Shown here: piece after piece, positions 9,838 through 19,451 of the stretch
How the letters are laid out: each line of letters begins with the position of its first letter
Position numbering within the stretch: position 1 is the first letter of the stretch
NCBI GenBank assembly: GCA_016282145.1
Contig: JAEEJZ010000060.1
Span: forward strand, 1-64,000
Length of the DNA stretch: 64,000 nt
From: Bacteroidales bacterium
GTDB taxonomy: Bacteria > Bacteroidota > Bacteroidia > Bacteroidales > UBA932
Reading direction: 5' to 3'
Position numbers and translations under genes: made by a program
The notes under the pieces: model-generated
Seen by the model: the letters and a program-made list of their open reading frames with translations, nothing else
Database searches by the model: none
What the model was told of the DNA's origin: nothing

Positions 9838-12378
9838 ATGAAAACACTGAAACACACCGCATTATTGATTTCTCTCCTACTGCTGCTTCCCGCCTGCTAC
9901 CAGAACCAGCAGTTGGATTACAGCAAATGGTACACGGTAGAGGCGGAAGACGATCCCGTTCCCACTGAGGATATCAAGGGTCTGATGATCATGTCCTCCA
10001 ACGTGCGCTTCTATTCCGCACGCTACAAGAAGGACAATCCGGACACCGGAGACCGTGACTGGGAAGTGCGTAAGAAAGGCTATTTCCAGATGGTGAATAC
10101 CATGCAACCCATGGTGATGGGCCTTCAGGAAGCCGAAATGAACCAGGTGACCGACATTATTTCCAACTGTAACGGATATGCTTATATCGGGGTTGGCCGC
10201 AACGACGGTGCGATGAGTGGAGAATCCACCTCTATCGTTTACAAAACCAACGAGATTGAAGTGGAAACCTGGGGAACCGTCTGGCTTTCCAACACGCCCG
10301 ACACCCCGGGGAGTTATTTCCCGGAAATGACTGACAGGCAGCCGCGTACGGCAACCTGGGCCATCCTTCTGGAAAAGGAGCACGAGCGCAGGTTCTTCTA
10401 TATCAACGGCCATACCAGTCTGGTGGAAGCGTCCCAGCCAAAGGAAGTCCAGGTTATCCTGAACACCGTCACCGAAAAATGCCCGGCCGGACTTCCGGTG
10501 GTCCTTTCCGGTGACTGGAACGTGGAGGAGACGAATCCAATTATGGCGCCCGTCCTGGCCAAGTATGCCAGTGCAAGGCAGACAGCCGAAGCGACGGACA
10601 ACATCATCACCTATCACTGGTGGGGATCCCAGAGCGTCATCAGTGAAAACAAGCACCTGGACCACATCTTCTCCGACGGTTTTGAGAAATGCCTCCGCTT
10701 CCGCACCCTGAATATGAAGTGGAAAGGCCTGTGGATTTCCGACCACAATCCGGTCTATGCCATCTACCGCTTCAAGGAGGGATCCGCCGACAAGCCCAAA
10801 CCTGTCGCTGATTTCGAAATTCCGGCAACCCCGCTGATGGACGAAATTCTGAAATTCACGGACAAGTCGACGGCTGAAGACGGTATCGAAATGTGGAACT
10901 GGAACATCGGCGGCATCGTTTCGACGGAACAGAACCCGGAAGTGATTTTCAACACCTACGGAGATGATATTCCCGTCAGCCTGACCGTTACCGACCACTA
11001 CGGACAGAAAGCGACGGCCACCAAGACCTTCTCCGTCGCCCGCTCCGAGGGGCACGACCTCACCATCGAATGGAGGGTGCTCTATGACGATACGGTTGAC
11101 GGCAAGGGCTCTGCCGTGGCAGACTGGACCGCACCGGCCGTTACGCCGGACGGAAGCAAGATCTATGTCGCTTCCTCGGGCTACAACATCGTCGGCTTCA
11201 ATCCTGACGGAAGCACTTTCGGCAGTTACGATATCGGACGCCGTGAACCTTACATTACCGATCGCGACATACAGACCCCGACGCCGTCCATCGACGCCCA
11301 GGGCAATGTTTACATTCCCGTGCAGTATTACTACAACTCGGAAGGCCACGGCGGCGTATACTCCCTGCGGGGAGACCTGTCCGGAGAGAACTGGTATCAC
11401 GATACCGGCAACTCCTCGCAATTCCGGAACACGATTCCGGCCATCATCGGCGACTACGTTGCCGTTCCGATGACCAACAGCGGCAACGACCTGACGTCGA
11501 ATATGGCTGTCTTCAGGCGTTCCAACGGAGACCTGGTCCAATGCCTCCAGTGCGACAAGGGTTCCTGGGGCGGGGTTGCCATCGGCTACAACGGGGAACT
11601 CATTTACGGAACGGCCCGCGGCGGCACCCGCCAGGGACGTGAACCCGGCAACGAGACCGGCGGCGGCTACCATATCTCCCCCGTTGACGGGAGCATCGGC
11701 CACTGGAAGACGAACGGGAATACGGACAGCGACCGTAAGACCAACCTTCTGGGTATGCGTCATTCCGACGGGAACGGCTACCTGACCAAGGCCTTCCAGC
11801 CTGCCGTGGGAACCAACCACTGTGTCTATGTCTGTTCCACCAGTGACAACGAGAATCTGATTTGCGCCAAATTCAACGTGGACAATTATGTACTCGGCTC
11901 GACGCCTACCCCGCTCTGGAAAGTAGAACTGGAATCCCATTCCGATGCGGGCGTGATGGGGCTCGGCTGTGTGCTGGATCCGGAAGGAAATGCTTATTTC
12001 CGTGCAGCGGAGAAAGTGTTCCGCCTGAACAACAGGAACGGAGAAGTAGGCTGGGTCGTGACTACGGAAGGCAACTACAACACCGGTGTCCCGGCCATCG
12101 ATTCTATGGGCTATCTCTATGTCGTGGATTATGGCGGAAACAAACTGCTGAAACTCTCATCCGCAGACGGAAAGCTGATATCTTCCGTGGAACTGGACAA
12201 TCCCAGGACCAGCCCCACCATCGACGCTAACGGCAATATTTACGTAACCGGCAGTTGCGAGTCCGGAGCGGTGCTATACAAGATCACCTGCCCCAAGACG
12301 ACGGCACCTGGTTCCAACTGGTCGCAGCTGGGCGGCAATCCCCAGAAAACCTGCACCCCTCCCGGATTTAATCTTTAG
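9838..12378 (+). CDS. Lipoprotein: endonuclease/exonuclease/phosphatase (EEP) domain + PKD domain + PQQ-like beta-propeller
   Basis: Lipobox LLPACYQ. EEP motifs SSNVRF, GLQEAE, NGHTSL, LSGDWNVEE, SDHNP. PKD 'ADFEIPATPL..FTDKST'. Propeller ends ITCPKTTAPGSNWSQLGGNPQKTC. Confidence 0.88.
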   Translation: MKTLKHTALLISLLLLLPACYQNQQLDYSKWYTVEAEDDPVPTEDIKGLMIMSSNVRFYSARYKKDNPDTGDRDWEVRKKGYFQMVNTMQPMVMGLQEAEMNQVTDIISNCNGYAYIGVGRNDGAMSGESTSIVYKTNEIEVETWGTVWLSNTPDTPGSYFPEMTDRQPRTATWAILLEKEHERRFFYINGHTSLVEASQPKEVQVILNTVTEKCPAGLPVVLSGDWNVEETNPIMAPVLAKYASARQTAEATDNIITYHWWGSQSVISENKHLDHIFSDGFEKCLRFRTLNMKWKGLWISDHNPVYAIYRFKEGSADKPKPVADFEIPATPLMDEILKFTDKSTAEDGIEMWNWNIGGIVSTEQNPEVIFNTYGDDIPVSLTVTDHYGQKATATKTFSVARSEGHDLTIEWRVLYDDTVDGKGSAVADWTAPAVTPDGSKIYVASSGYNIVGFNPDGSTFGSYDIGRREPYITDRDIQTPTPSIDAQGNVYIPVQYYYNSEGHGGVYSLRGDLSGENWYHDTGNSSQFRNTIPAIIGDYVAVPMTNSGNDLTSNMAVFRRSNGDLVQCLQCDKGSWGGVAIGYNGELIYGTARGGTRQGREPGNETGGGYHISPVDGSIGHWKTNGNTDSDRKTNLLGMRHSDGNGYLTKAFQPAVGTNHCVYVCSTSDNENLICAKFNVDNYVLGSTPTPLWKVELESHSDAGVMGLGCVLDPEGNAYFRAAEKVFRLNNRNGEVGWVVTTEGNYNTGVPAIDSMGYLYVVDYGGNKLLKLSSADGKLISSVELDNPRTSPTIDANGNIYVTGSCESGAVLYKITCPKTTAPGSNWSQLGGNPQKTCTPPGFNL

Positions 12379-12383
12379 CACTT

Positions 12384-12527
12384 ATGAAAATGAAATACTT
12401 ACAGCCAGACCTGAGAACCTGGCAAGGATATGGATGCGGACGGCCGCTCTGCTCCAGCGTGAATGGGGAATTACCCGAACTTCACGAAAAGGGCGACCTG
12501 GACGATATGGATTGGACGTATAATTAA
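12384..12527 (+). CDS. 47-aa small protein, MKMKYLQPDLRTWQGYGCGRPLCSSVNGELPELHEKGDLDDMDWTYN
   Basis: ORF below the track cutoff; ATG 5 nt after the upstream stop and TAA 14 nt before the next ATG; same strand, inside the operon. Confidence 0.6.
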   Translation: MKMKYLQPDLRTWQGYGCGRPLCSSVNGELPELHEKGDLDDMDWTYN

Positions 12528-12541
12528 TCTTTGATGCGTGT

Positions 12542-15500
12542 ATGAAAAAGTTCTATTTCCATCTATGCGTCCTGCTGGGTCTGTCTCCCCTGTCCGCCTG
12601 TGTACAGGAAATGACACTCCCCTCTGAAGAAGTCACTTACTTCGAAGCTTCCCTCTTTACTCCGGATGACGAGAGCGCTAAAACCGTATTGGGAGAAAAG
12701 GGAGAGCATACGGCGGGTTATTATCCGAACTACTGGGCGGCAGGCGACGCCATCTCGGTGAACGGCCTCAAGTCGGCTTCCCTTGCCGGCGATTCTCCCT
12801 TCGTGGGAACGAAAATCGCCCGTTTCCAACTGACCGGCAGCCTCAGCACACCCTACCACTGTGCCTATCCGGCTTCAGCCATCTCCTCTTACAGCAACGG
12901 CAGCGCGAACGTCACGCTGCCTGCCACGCAGACGCTGTCCACCTCGTCCTATGACGCATCGGCCTTCATCATGCTGAGCAAGGGCAGCAATTACACCCTG
13001 TCTTTCTCTCCTGCAGTCAGCCTGATCAGACTGACCGTCCCGGGCCCTTACGATGCCCGCCTCTCCTCCGTAATGTTCGAGAGTCTGGGAGGCGCCAAGG
13101 TGAGCGGACGCTTCACCACCGACTTCAGTGGTATCAGCGGTACCGGCAGCGCTACCTCCCGGGTCGTTGGCTACGCCCCCGGCGACGGAATTGAATTCGG
13201 CAACGGCGTATATCTGGTCATCCCGGCCCAGACCTATAGCGGCGGCATGAAATTCACCGTCCGAGCCACGGACGGGAAGCAGATGGTCTTCCAGACCGGA
13301 AGTACACTCGAAGCCAAGCCGGGAAGGGTCTATAAACTGACCTCGCAGCAGTTTACGCCGCAGGCGGAAACCCTCCCCGACGGCTTGTTCATCATGTCTT
13401 CCAACGTCCGCTTTGCATCGGCCCGCGACAAGAGCACCAATCCGGATACCGGAGACCGCGACTGGACCAACCGCAAAAGCGCCTACTATGCGATGGTCAA
13501 TTTCTACCGGCCGGCGGTCATCGGACTGCAGGAAGCGGAGAAGGAGCAGGTAAAGGACATCAAGAACAATTGCAGCGGCTACGGCTACTACGGCCTTGGC
13601 CGCAAGAACGGCAAGGACATCCTTGCCGATGACAGCTACTGGGGCCTGGTTCCGGGCACGCAGGCCGGAGAGGAGTCCTCCACCATCCTTTACCGGACCG
13701 ATCTGATTACCCTGGGCAGCCACGGGACGTTCTGGCATTCCAACTCGCCCAACACGGCCGGCAGTTATTTCCCTGCGATGACGGACCATGTCCCCCAGAC
13801 ATCCACCTGGGCCATCCTGACGTACAAACCCACAAACACGCAATTCTTCTTCCTGAATACGCATCTGAGCCTGTATGACTCGAGACCCGATGAAATTCAG
13901 CTCATCCTGAACTCCGTCGCCAGTAAGAATACCGGTAATCTTCCCGTAGTCATGACCGGCGACTGGAACCTGCAGGAAGGGGATTCGTGGTTGAATCCCA
14001 TAGAAAATGCCTATTCCAATGCCCGCCACAGAGCCCAGAAATCGGATTTCTATGGAACCTACCACTGGTGGGGAACAGAGAGCAAGGTCATCGACCATAT
14101 TTACTATAAAGGATTCGGCGACTGTCTGATGTATCATACCGACAATAGGAAATGGAACAATAAGTACGTATCGGACCACTATGCAATCTTCACCATCTTT
14201 GATCCCACCAGCACCACGCAATCCATTCCTACAGCAGAATTCGACATCCCGGACGATGTGCAGATTGATGAACCCTGCAGCTTTACCGACCGTTCCTACT
14301 CTCCCGCCGGCATCGCCTATTGGGAATGGAACATAGACGGCATCCGCTCCAGCGAGCAGAATCCGGTGGCTACCTTCCGGAGCGTGAAGGACCAGGCTGA
14401 GGTCCGGCTGACCGTAGTGGACAACAACGGACAAAGTGCAACGATAACCAAACTTGTAAACGTCCAGAGTTCTGACGACCACGCGCTCACAGCGGCCTGG
14501 AGCCGTGTCTACGACAGCAGCACGGACGCTACCGCCTACTGGACGTCGCCTGCCGTCAATGCTGCCGGCGACCGGATTTACGTTTCTTCCTCCGGCTATC
14601 ACCTGGTGGCTTACAACGCTTCCGGCACGCAGCAGGGCAGCTTCGATATCGGCCAGTACGGCGCAGCCATCAGCGGAAGCAAGAACTGCCAGACCTGTAC
14701 CCCGTCCGTCGACGTGGAAGGGAATATCTACATCCCGGTGCAGTATTCCACGAACGCCGGCGGAAACGGAGGCCTATTCTGCATCAAACCCGATATGACT
14801 CAGAAGTGGTATGTGGCCACAGGCGAGAATTCGATCTACCGCACGCACATTCCTGCCATATTCGGCAGCTATGTGAGCGTCATCACGCGCAATGTGGACG
14901 GCAGCCTGTTCGATTCGAACATGATTATCCTGAACCGTAGCAACGGCAGCCTCTACCAGACGCTTGGATGCGACAAGGGCTCCTACGGCGGCATGGCCGT
15001 AAGCGCCGACGGGAAACTGGTCTTCGGCTCCGCCCGCGGCGGCGCATCCAGCGGTACAGCGGCCGGCACCGAAACCAGCGGCGGCTTCAAGGTCGGTGTA
15101 TTTGACAGTACGCTCGATGCCTGGAAAACCTCCGCCAATACCGACGCCGGACGCGCCTTGAACCTATTGGGCATGACGCATACCGACGGAAACGGTTACC
15201 TGACCAAGGGCTTCCAGCCTGCGATTTCCTCCGTTGACGGCAGCGTGTATGTCTGCGCCACGACGACCAACGAAAATATGATCGTCGCCCGCTACCGGCT
15301 TGACAACTACATCTACGGCTCCGCCGCCACCTGCCTCTGGAAGGTGGAAGTGGAAGCAGCGGCCAACAACTTCGGCCTGGGTTGCGTCCTGGACGATGAC
15401 GGCAACGCCTATGTACGGGCAGCCGACAAGGTATTCAAGCTCAATGCACTCGACGGGGCGCTGGCCTGGGAGCGGACAACCGGCACCGGCAACTGCGGTG

Positions 15501-15853
15501 TCCCTGCCATCGATAACCTGGGTTATGTGTATGTTACGGACAGCGGGAAACGGCGTATATTGAAGCTCTCCCCGCAGGACGGGTCGTTGATTTCTCAGTA
15601 CCTTTTTGAGACCTCACAACCCCGAACCAGCCCGACCATCGACTATAATGGTAACATCTATGTGACCTGCACCTCCATCAATGACGAAGGTGCGATGCTC
15701 TACAAGATTACCTGTCCCAAGACCACCGGGCCCGGCGCCAACTGGTCGCAGTTGGGCGGGGGTCCGCAGAAGAACTGCCGTGTACCCAGCCCCGTTGAGA
15801 TTTATGGCGGCACCGGTTCTCACGAGCAGTATAATAGCATCACTCTGTTTTGA
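12542..15853 (+). CDS. Lipoprotein paralog: fimbrillin-like N-terminal region + EEP domain + PKD + PQQ-like propeller
   Basis: Lipobox LSACVQE. EEP motifs SSNVRF, GLQEAE, NTHLSL, MTGDWNLQE, SDHYA. Downstream PKD and propeller parallel the 9838 gene and end ITCPKTTGPGANWSQLGGGPQKNC. Confidence 0.88.
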   Translation: MKKFYFHLCVLLGLSPLSACVQEMTLPSEEVTYFEASLFTPDDESAKTVLGEKGEHTAGYYPNYWAAGDAISVNGLKSASLAGDSPFVGTKIARFQLTGSLSTPYHCAYPASAISSYSNGSANVTLPATQTLSTSSYDASAFIMLSKGSNYTLSFSPAVSLIRLTVPGPYDARLSSVMFESLGGAKVSGRFTTDFSGISGTGSATSRVVGYAPGDGIEFGNGVYLVIPAQTYSGGMKFTVRATDGKQMVFQTGSTLEAKPGRVYKLTSQQFTPQAETLPDGLFIMSSNVRFASARDKSTNPDTGDRDWTNRKSAYYAMVNFYRPAVIGLQEAEKEQVKDIKNNCSGYGYYGLGRKNGKDILADDSYWGLVPGTQAGEESSTILYRTDLITLGSHGTFWHSNSPNTAGSYFPAMTDHVPQTSTWAILTYKPTNTQFFFLNTHLSLYDSRPDEIQLILNSVASKNTGNLPVVMTGDWNLQEGDSWLNPIENAYSNARHRAQKSDFYGTYHWWGTESKVIDHIYYKGFGDCLMYHTDNRKWNNKYVSDHYAIFTIFDPTSTTQSIPTAEFDIPDDVQIDEPCSFTDRSYSPAGIAYWEWNIDGIRSSEQNPVATFRSVKDQAEVRLTVVDNNGQSATITKLVNVQSSDDHALTAAWSRVYDSSTDATAYWTSPAVNAAGDRIYVSSSGYHLVAYNASGTQQGSFDIGQYGAAISGSKNCQTCTPSVDVEGNIYIPVQYSTNAGGNGGLFCIKPDMTQKWYVATGENSIYRTHIPAIFGSYVSVITRNVDGSLFDSNMIILNRSNGSLYQTLGCDKGSYGGMAVSADGKLVFGSARGGASSGTAAGTETSGGFKVGVFDSTLDAWKTSANTDAGRALNLLGMTHTDGNGYLTKGFQPAISSVDGSVYVCATTTNENMIVARYRLDNYIYGSAATCLWKVEVEAAANNFGLGCVLDDDGNAYVRAADKVFKLNALDGALAWERTTGTGNCGVPAIDNLGYVYVTDSGKRRILKLSPQDGSLISQYLFETSQPRTSPTIDYNGNIYVTCTSINDEGAMLYKITCPKTTGPGANWSQLGGGPQKNCRVPSPVEIYGGTGSHEQYNSITLF

Positions 15854-18015
15854 TGAAAAGATTCAGCATAGTATTGGGATTTCTTCTGCTGGCAGCCCTT
15901 GTCGCAAGGGCTGCCACGGCAGAGGAAATCGTTTTGAGGGAAGCGCGTTTCCACCTGGGAGATGCCCCGGAAGGCTGGATGGCCCCCGGTTTTGACGACA
16001 GTGATTGGCAGACAATGGCCATCCCCTTCAAATGGGAAGGGGCCGGGATGTATGCCCAGTACCGGATTTCATTCCAGCTTCCCAAGGGCTTTGTGCGTAA
16101 TGCCGCCTACAAGGGAACCGTCCTCTTCGACCTGGCCTATATCGACGATTGCGACGAAGCGTTCCTGAACGGGAAACGCATCGGCAAGAGCGGTCTGATG
16201 CCGCTGGACGGGAAGCCCCAGTCGGCCTGGGACAAACACCGCATCTATAAGGCGGATGCCCGTGAACTCCGGGAAGGAGAAAACCTGCTGACCCTGCTGG
16301 TCTGGAACCGCCGCACGCGCGGAGGAATCTACGGAGGTCCCCTGCGTATCCGGATGGCAAGACTGGAAGACCTGGTCAGCATCAGTTGCTCCGACGACGG
16401 CAATGCGGACCACTGCAAGATCAGCATCTCCTCGGACATTTCCTTCAAGGGGACGGTGATGGTGGACGCTTTCTCACAAAATGTATCCGTCACCCCGGAG
16501 AAGCCCTTTGAGCGGGAAATCAGTTATACCGGGGTCGAACCCGTACAAATCAGCGTCAGCATCAAGGACAGGCGCAGCGGACAGACTGTCCAGCGCAAGT
16601 TCATTCCGAAGTACTGCCTTACGCCCCCGGCGCCGGCAGTACCGAGGTATAACGGACCCGCCGTTCTCGGCGCACGCCCCGGCTCCCCCATCTATTTCCG
16701 GCTGCCGTTCTCCGGGCTCCGGCCCATGCAGTTCAGCGCGACGGGATTACCTTCCGGACTGGCGCTGGATGCCGAAAGCGGCATCGTCAGCGGCTCAGTG
16801 AGCGAAGCCGGCGACTATCGTATCGAATGGGAAGCCGGCAATGCGGAGGGCATCGGCAAAGGCAGTCTGCTCCTGAAAGTGGGCTATACCCTCGCCCTCA
16901 CACCCCCGATGGGCTGGAACAGCTGGAATTGCTGGGGACTGGACATCTCGCAGGAGAAGGTCACGGCCTCCGCGCAAGCCCTGCTGGACAGCGGACTGGC
17001 GGACTACGGCTATTGCTATGTCAATATCGATGATGCCTGGCAGGCTGCAACGCGCGACAGCGACGGCACGCTGCTTCCGAATGAAAACTTCCCGGACATC
17101 GCTGCGCTCGGGGCCTGGCTGCACAGCCAGGGACTGCGGCTGGGCATCTATTCTTCGCCCGGTGCGCGTACCTGCGGCGGCTATCTGGGATCTTTGGGTT
17201 TTGAAGAAAAGGATGCCCAAACCTGGAACGAATGGGGCGTGGATTATCTGAAATATGACCTCTGTGGCTACAGGGCCATTCTCGATGCACTCCCCTGCGT
17301 CCTGCAGGCGGACCATATCCGGCCCTACCTCAAGATGGAAGAATACCTGAGAAACCAGCCCCGGGATATCGTTTACTCCCTCTGCCAGTATGGACTGGGA
17401 GAAGTATGGACCTGGGGAAAGCTGGTGGACGGCAATCTCTGGCGGACCACGGGAGATATTACCGATACCTGGGAATCCGTACGCCGCATCGGCTTCAACA
17501 GCCAGCGTAAACTGTCGGCCTATGCCGGACCGGGTCACTGGAACGACCCCGATATGCTGGTTGTCGGCAAGGTGGGCTGGGGAGAAGGGCTGCGCGACAG
17601 CCGCCTCAGCGCTGATGAGCAATACGCCCACATTTCGCTCTGGGCCCTGCTCTCCGCCCCGCTGATGATCGGTTGCGACCTCTCTTCCCTGGACAAGTTT
17701 ACCCTGAACCTGCTCTGTAACAACGAGGTGATCGCAGTAGACCAGGATCCGCTGGGGAAACAGGGTACCTGCCTGTATGAGGAAGAAGGCCTGGAGATCT
17801 GGGGCAAACCCCTTGCAGATGGTTCCATTGCCGCCGGTATCTTCAATTCGGGAGAGAATCCCGTCATCCTCCGTCCGGCCACATACCTCAAGAAAGCCGG
17901 ATGGGCTGTCGAGGGCCCCTGCCGGGACCTTTGGAGACAGCGGGAATGTCCCAAAGAAACGGGCATTCCTCCGCACGGCGTCCTTTTCTTGAAATTTAAC
18001 GCGAAACAACAATGA
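15853..18015 (+). CDS. GH27 alpha-galactosidase with N-terminal jelly-roll and putative-Ig (He_PIG-like) domains
   Basis: LTPPMGWNSWNCWG; YVNIDDAWQ; nucleophile region YLKYDLCGY; acid/base region GHWNDPDML. Start overlaps previous stop (TGATG). Confidence 0.93.
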   Translation: MKRFSIVLGFLLLAALVARAATAEEIVLREARFHLGDAPEGWMAPGFDDSDWQTMAIPFKWEGAGMYAQYRISFQLPKGFVRNAAYKGTVLFDLAYIDDCDEAFLNGKRIGKSGLMPLDGKPQSAWDKHRIYKADARELREGENLLTLLVWNRRTRGGIYGGPLRIRMARLEDLVSISCSDDGNADHCKISISSDISFKGTVMVDAFSQNVSVTPEKPFEREISYTGVEPVQISVSIKDRRSGQTVQRKFIPKYCLTPPAPAVPRYNGPAVLGARPGSPIYFRLPFSGLRPMQFSATGLPSGLALDAESGIVSGSVSEAGDYRIEWEAGNAEGIGKGSLLLKVGYTLALTPPMGWNSWNCWGLDISQEKVTASAQALLDSGLADYGYCYVNIDDAWQAATRDSDGTLLPNENFPDIAALGAWLHSQGLRLGIYSSPGARTCGGYLGSLGFEEKDAQTWNEWGVDYLKYDLCGYRAILDALPCVLQADHIRPYLKMEEYLRNQPRDIVYSLCQYGLGEVWTWGKLVDGNLWRTTGDITDTWESVRRIGFNSQRKLSAYAGPGHWNDPDMLVVGKVGWGEGLRDSRLSADEQYAHISLWALLSAPLMIGCDLSSLDKFTLNLLCNNEVIAVDQDPLGKQGTCLYEEEGLEIWGKPLADGSIAAGIFNSGENPVILRPATYLKKAGWAVEGPCRDLWRQRECPKETGIPPHGVLFLKFNAKQQ

Positions 18016-19448
18016 AAAAAATATGGCTCCCCATACTGGGCGGAGCGCTGATGCTCCTCCCCGCGCAGGGCGTTGCCCAGGAAATCCAACCGGACATCAC
18101 ATCGGTAAAGCTGAGTGTGACGGTGGATCCGACATCCATCAAGGGCCCCATCAAACCGATGAACGCCGTCAACAACGGACCGGATATCGACGACGAACGG
18201 CAAATGAAGGATTTCCGGATTCTCCAGATTCCTTTCAGCCGCACGCACGATGCTAACGAAGGTTACTACGGAAAGCGCCTGGTGGACATCAGCGCCGTAT
18301 TTCCCGATTTCAGCAAGGACCCCGACAAGGCCTGCAACTATGATTTCCGGGAAACGGACGCCTATATCCGGACGCTCATCAATTCCGGCAGCGAGCCCTT
18401 TTACCGGCTCGGTCAGACCATCGAAAACCAGACCGCCGCAAAATACGACATCTATCCCCCGAAGGATTATAAGAAATGGGCACGAATCTGCGAACACATC
18501 ATCCGCCATTATAATGAAGGATGGGCAGATGGCTTCCATTACAATATCCGCTACTGGGAAATCTGGAACGAGGCCGACCTGGACCAGAGTTCCGGACGCT
18601 GGCAGACCGAACCCCGCACCTGGGGCGGCCCCATCGAAGAATTCCACAAGATGTACGCCGTCGCGGCCAAGCACCTCAAGGCCTGCTTCCCCGGCCTGAA
18701 AATCGGCGGCCCTTCCTATTGCCGCATCCAGGGAACGAAAACCTATTTCCCTCAGTTCTTCGCCTTTATGAAAGAGAACGATGTCCCCATTGATTTCATT
18801 TCCTGGCACAAATACGGCGCCGAACCTTCAGTGTTCCTGATGGAGTCGGAACTCATCCGGGGATGGATGAAGGAGTACGGCTACGCTGATGCCGAACTCA
18901 TTCTCAACGAATGGAATTACCGCCGGTTCAAGTCCCCAGGAGGTGACAGCACCAACGAACGCTACAACAACATCCACCGCCGCTCCATCAAGGGAGCAGC
19001 CTTTGCAGGCGCCGTCATGTCGGTGATGCAGGATGCCCCGGTGGATATGCTGATGTATTACGATTTCCGCCCCTGCACATCCTATTGCGGGTTCTATGAC
19101 TACCAGACCCGGCAGCACATGCCCGTCTATTATACTTTCTACGCCTGGAGCAAACTTCGCGGCGATGAATGTGCCTGCCAGGTCGAAGGCGGGGCTGCGG
19201 ATGTTTATGCCATAGCCTCCACGCAGGAAGGGAAAACCGTCCTGATGCTTACCCGCTATGACGGGGACAACAACGCCTGCAACCTGGCCAAACTTACCAT
19301 CTCCCTCAAGGGCGGACGCATAGGCCAGGGCTGCTATCATCTGACCGACGACGAACACCTTTATACGGAAATCCCTTTCTTCCCTTCGGAAGACGGAACG
19401 GTACAAATCGAAATGAAGAACAATGCCATTGCGGTGTTGGAATTGTAG
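18012..19448 (+). CDS. GH39-like secreted glycoside hydrolase
   Basis: Signal peptide; 'YWEIWNEADLD' acid/base and 'LILNEWNYR' nucleophile regions; ATGA overlap with GH27. Confidence 0.8.
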   Translation: MKKIWLPILGGALMLLPAQGVAQEIQPDITSVKLSVTVDPTSIKGPIKPMNAVNNGPDIDDERQMKDFRILQIPFSRTHDANEGYYGKRLVDISAVFPDFSKDPDKACNYDFRETDAYIRTLINSGSEPFYRLGQTIENQTAAKYDIYPPKDYKKWARICEHIIRHYNEGWADGFHYNIRYWEIWNEADLDQSSGRWQTEPRTWGGPIEEFHKMYAVAAKHLKACFPGLKIGGPSYCRIQGTKTYFPQFFAFMKENDVPIDFISWHKYGAEPSVFLMESELIRGWMKEYGYADAELILNEWNYRRFKSPGGDSTNERYNNIHRRSIKGAAFAGAVMSVMQDAPVDMLMYYDFRPCTSYCGFYDYQTRQHMPVYYTFYAWSKLRGDECACQVEGGAADVYAIASTQEGKTVLMLTRYDGDNNACNLAKLTISLKGGRIGQGCYHLTDDEHLYTEIPFFPSEDGTVQIEMKNNAIAVLEL

Positions 19449-19451
19449 AAA

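Noticed and set aside
9877-11940. 687-aa - strand ORF
   Set aside because: Shadow of the EEP/PKD/propeller gene; no signal peptide or recognisable motif.
12875-14602. 575-aa - strand ORF
   Set aside because: Antisense to the second EEP paralog; no domain motif.
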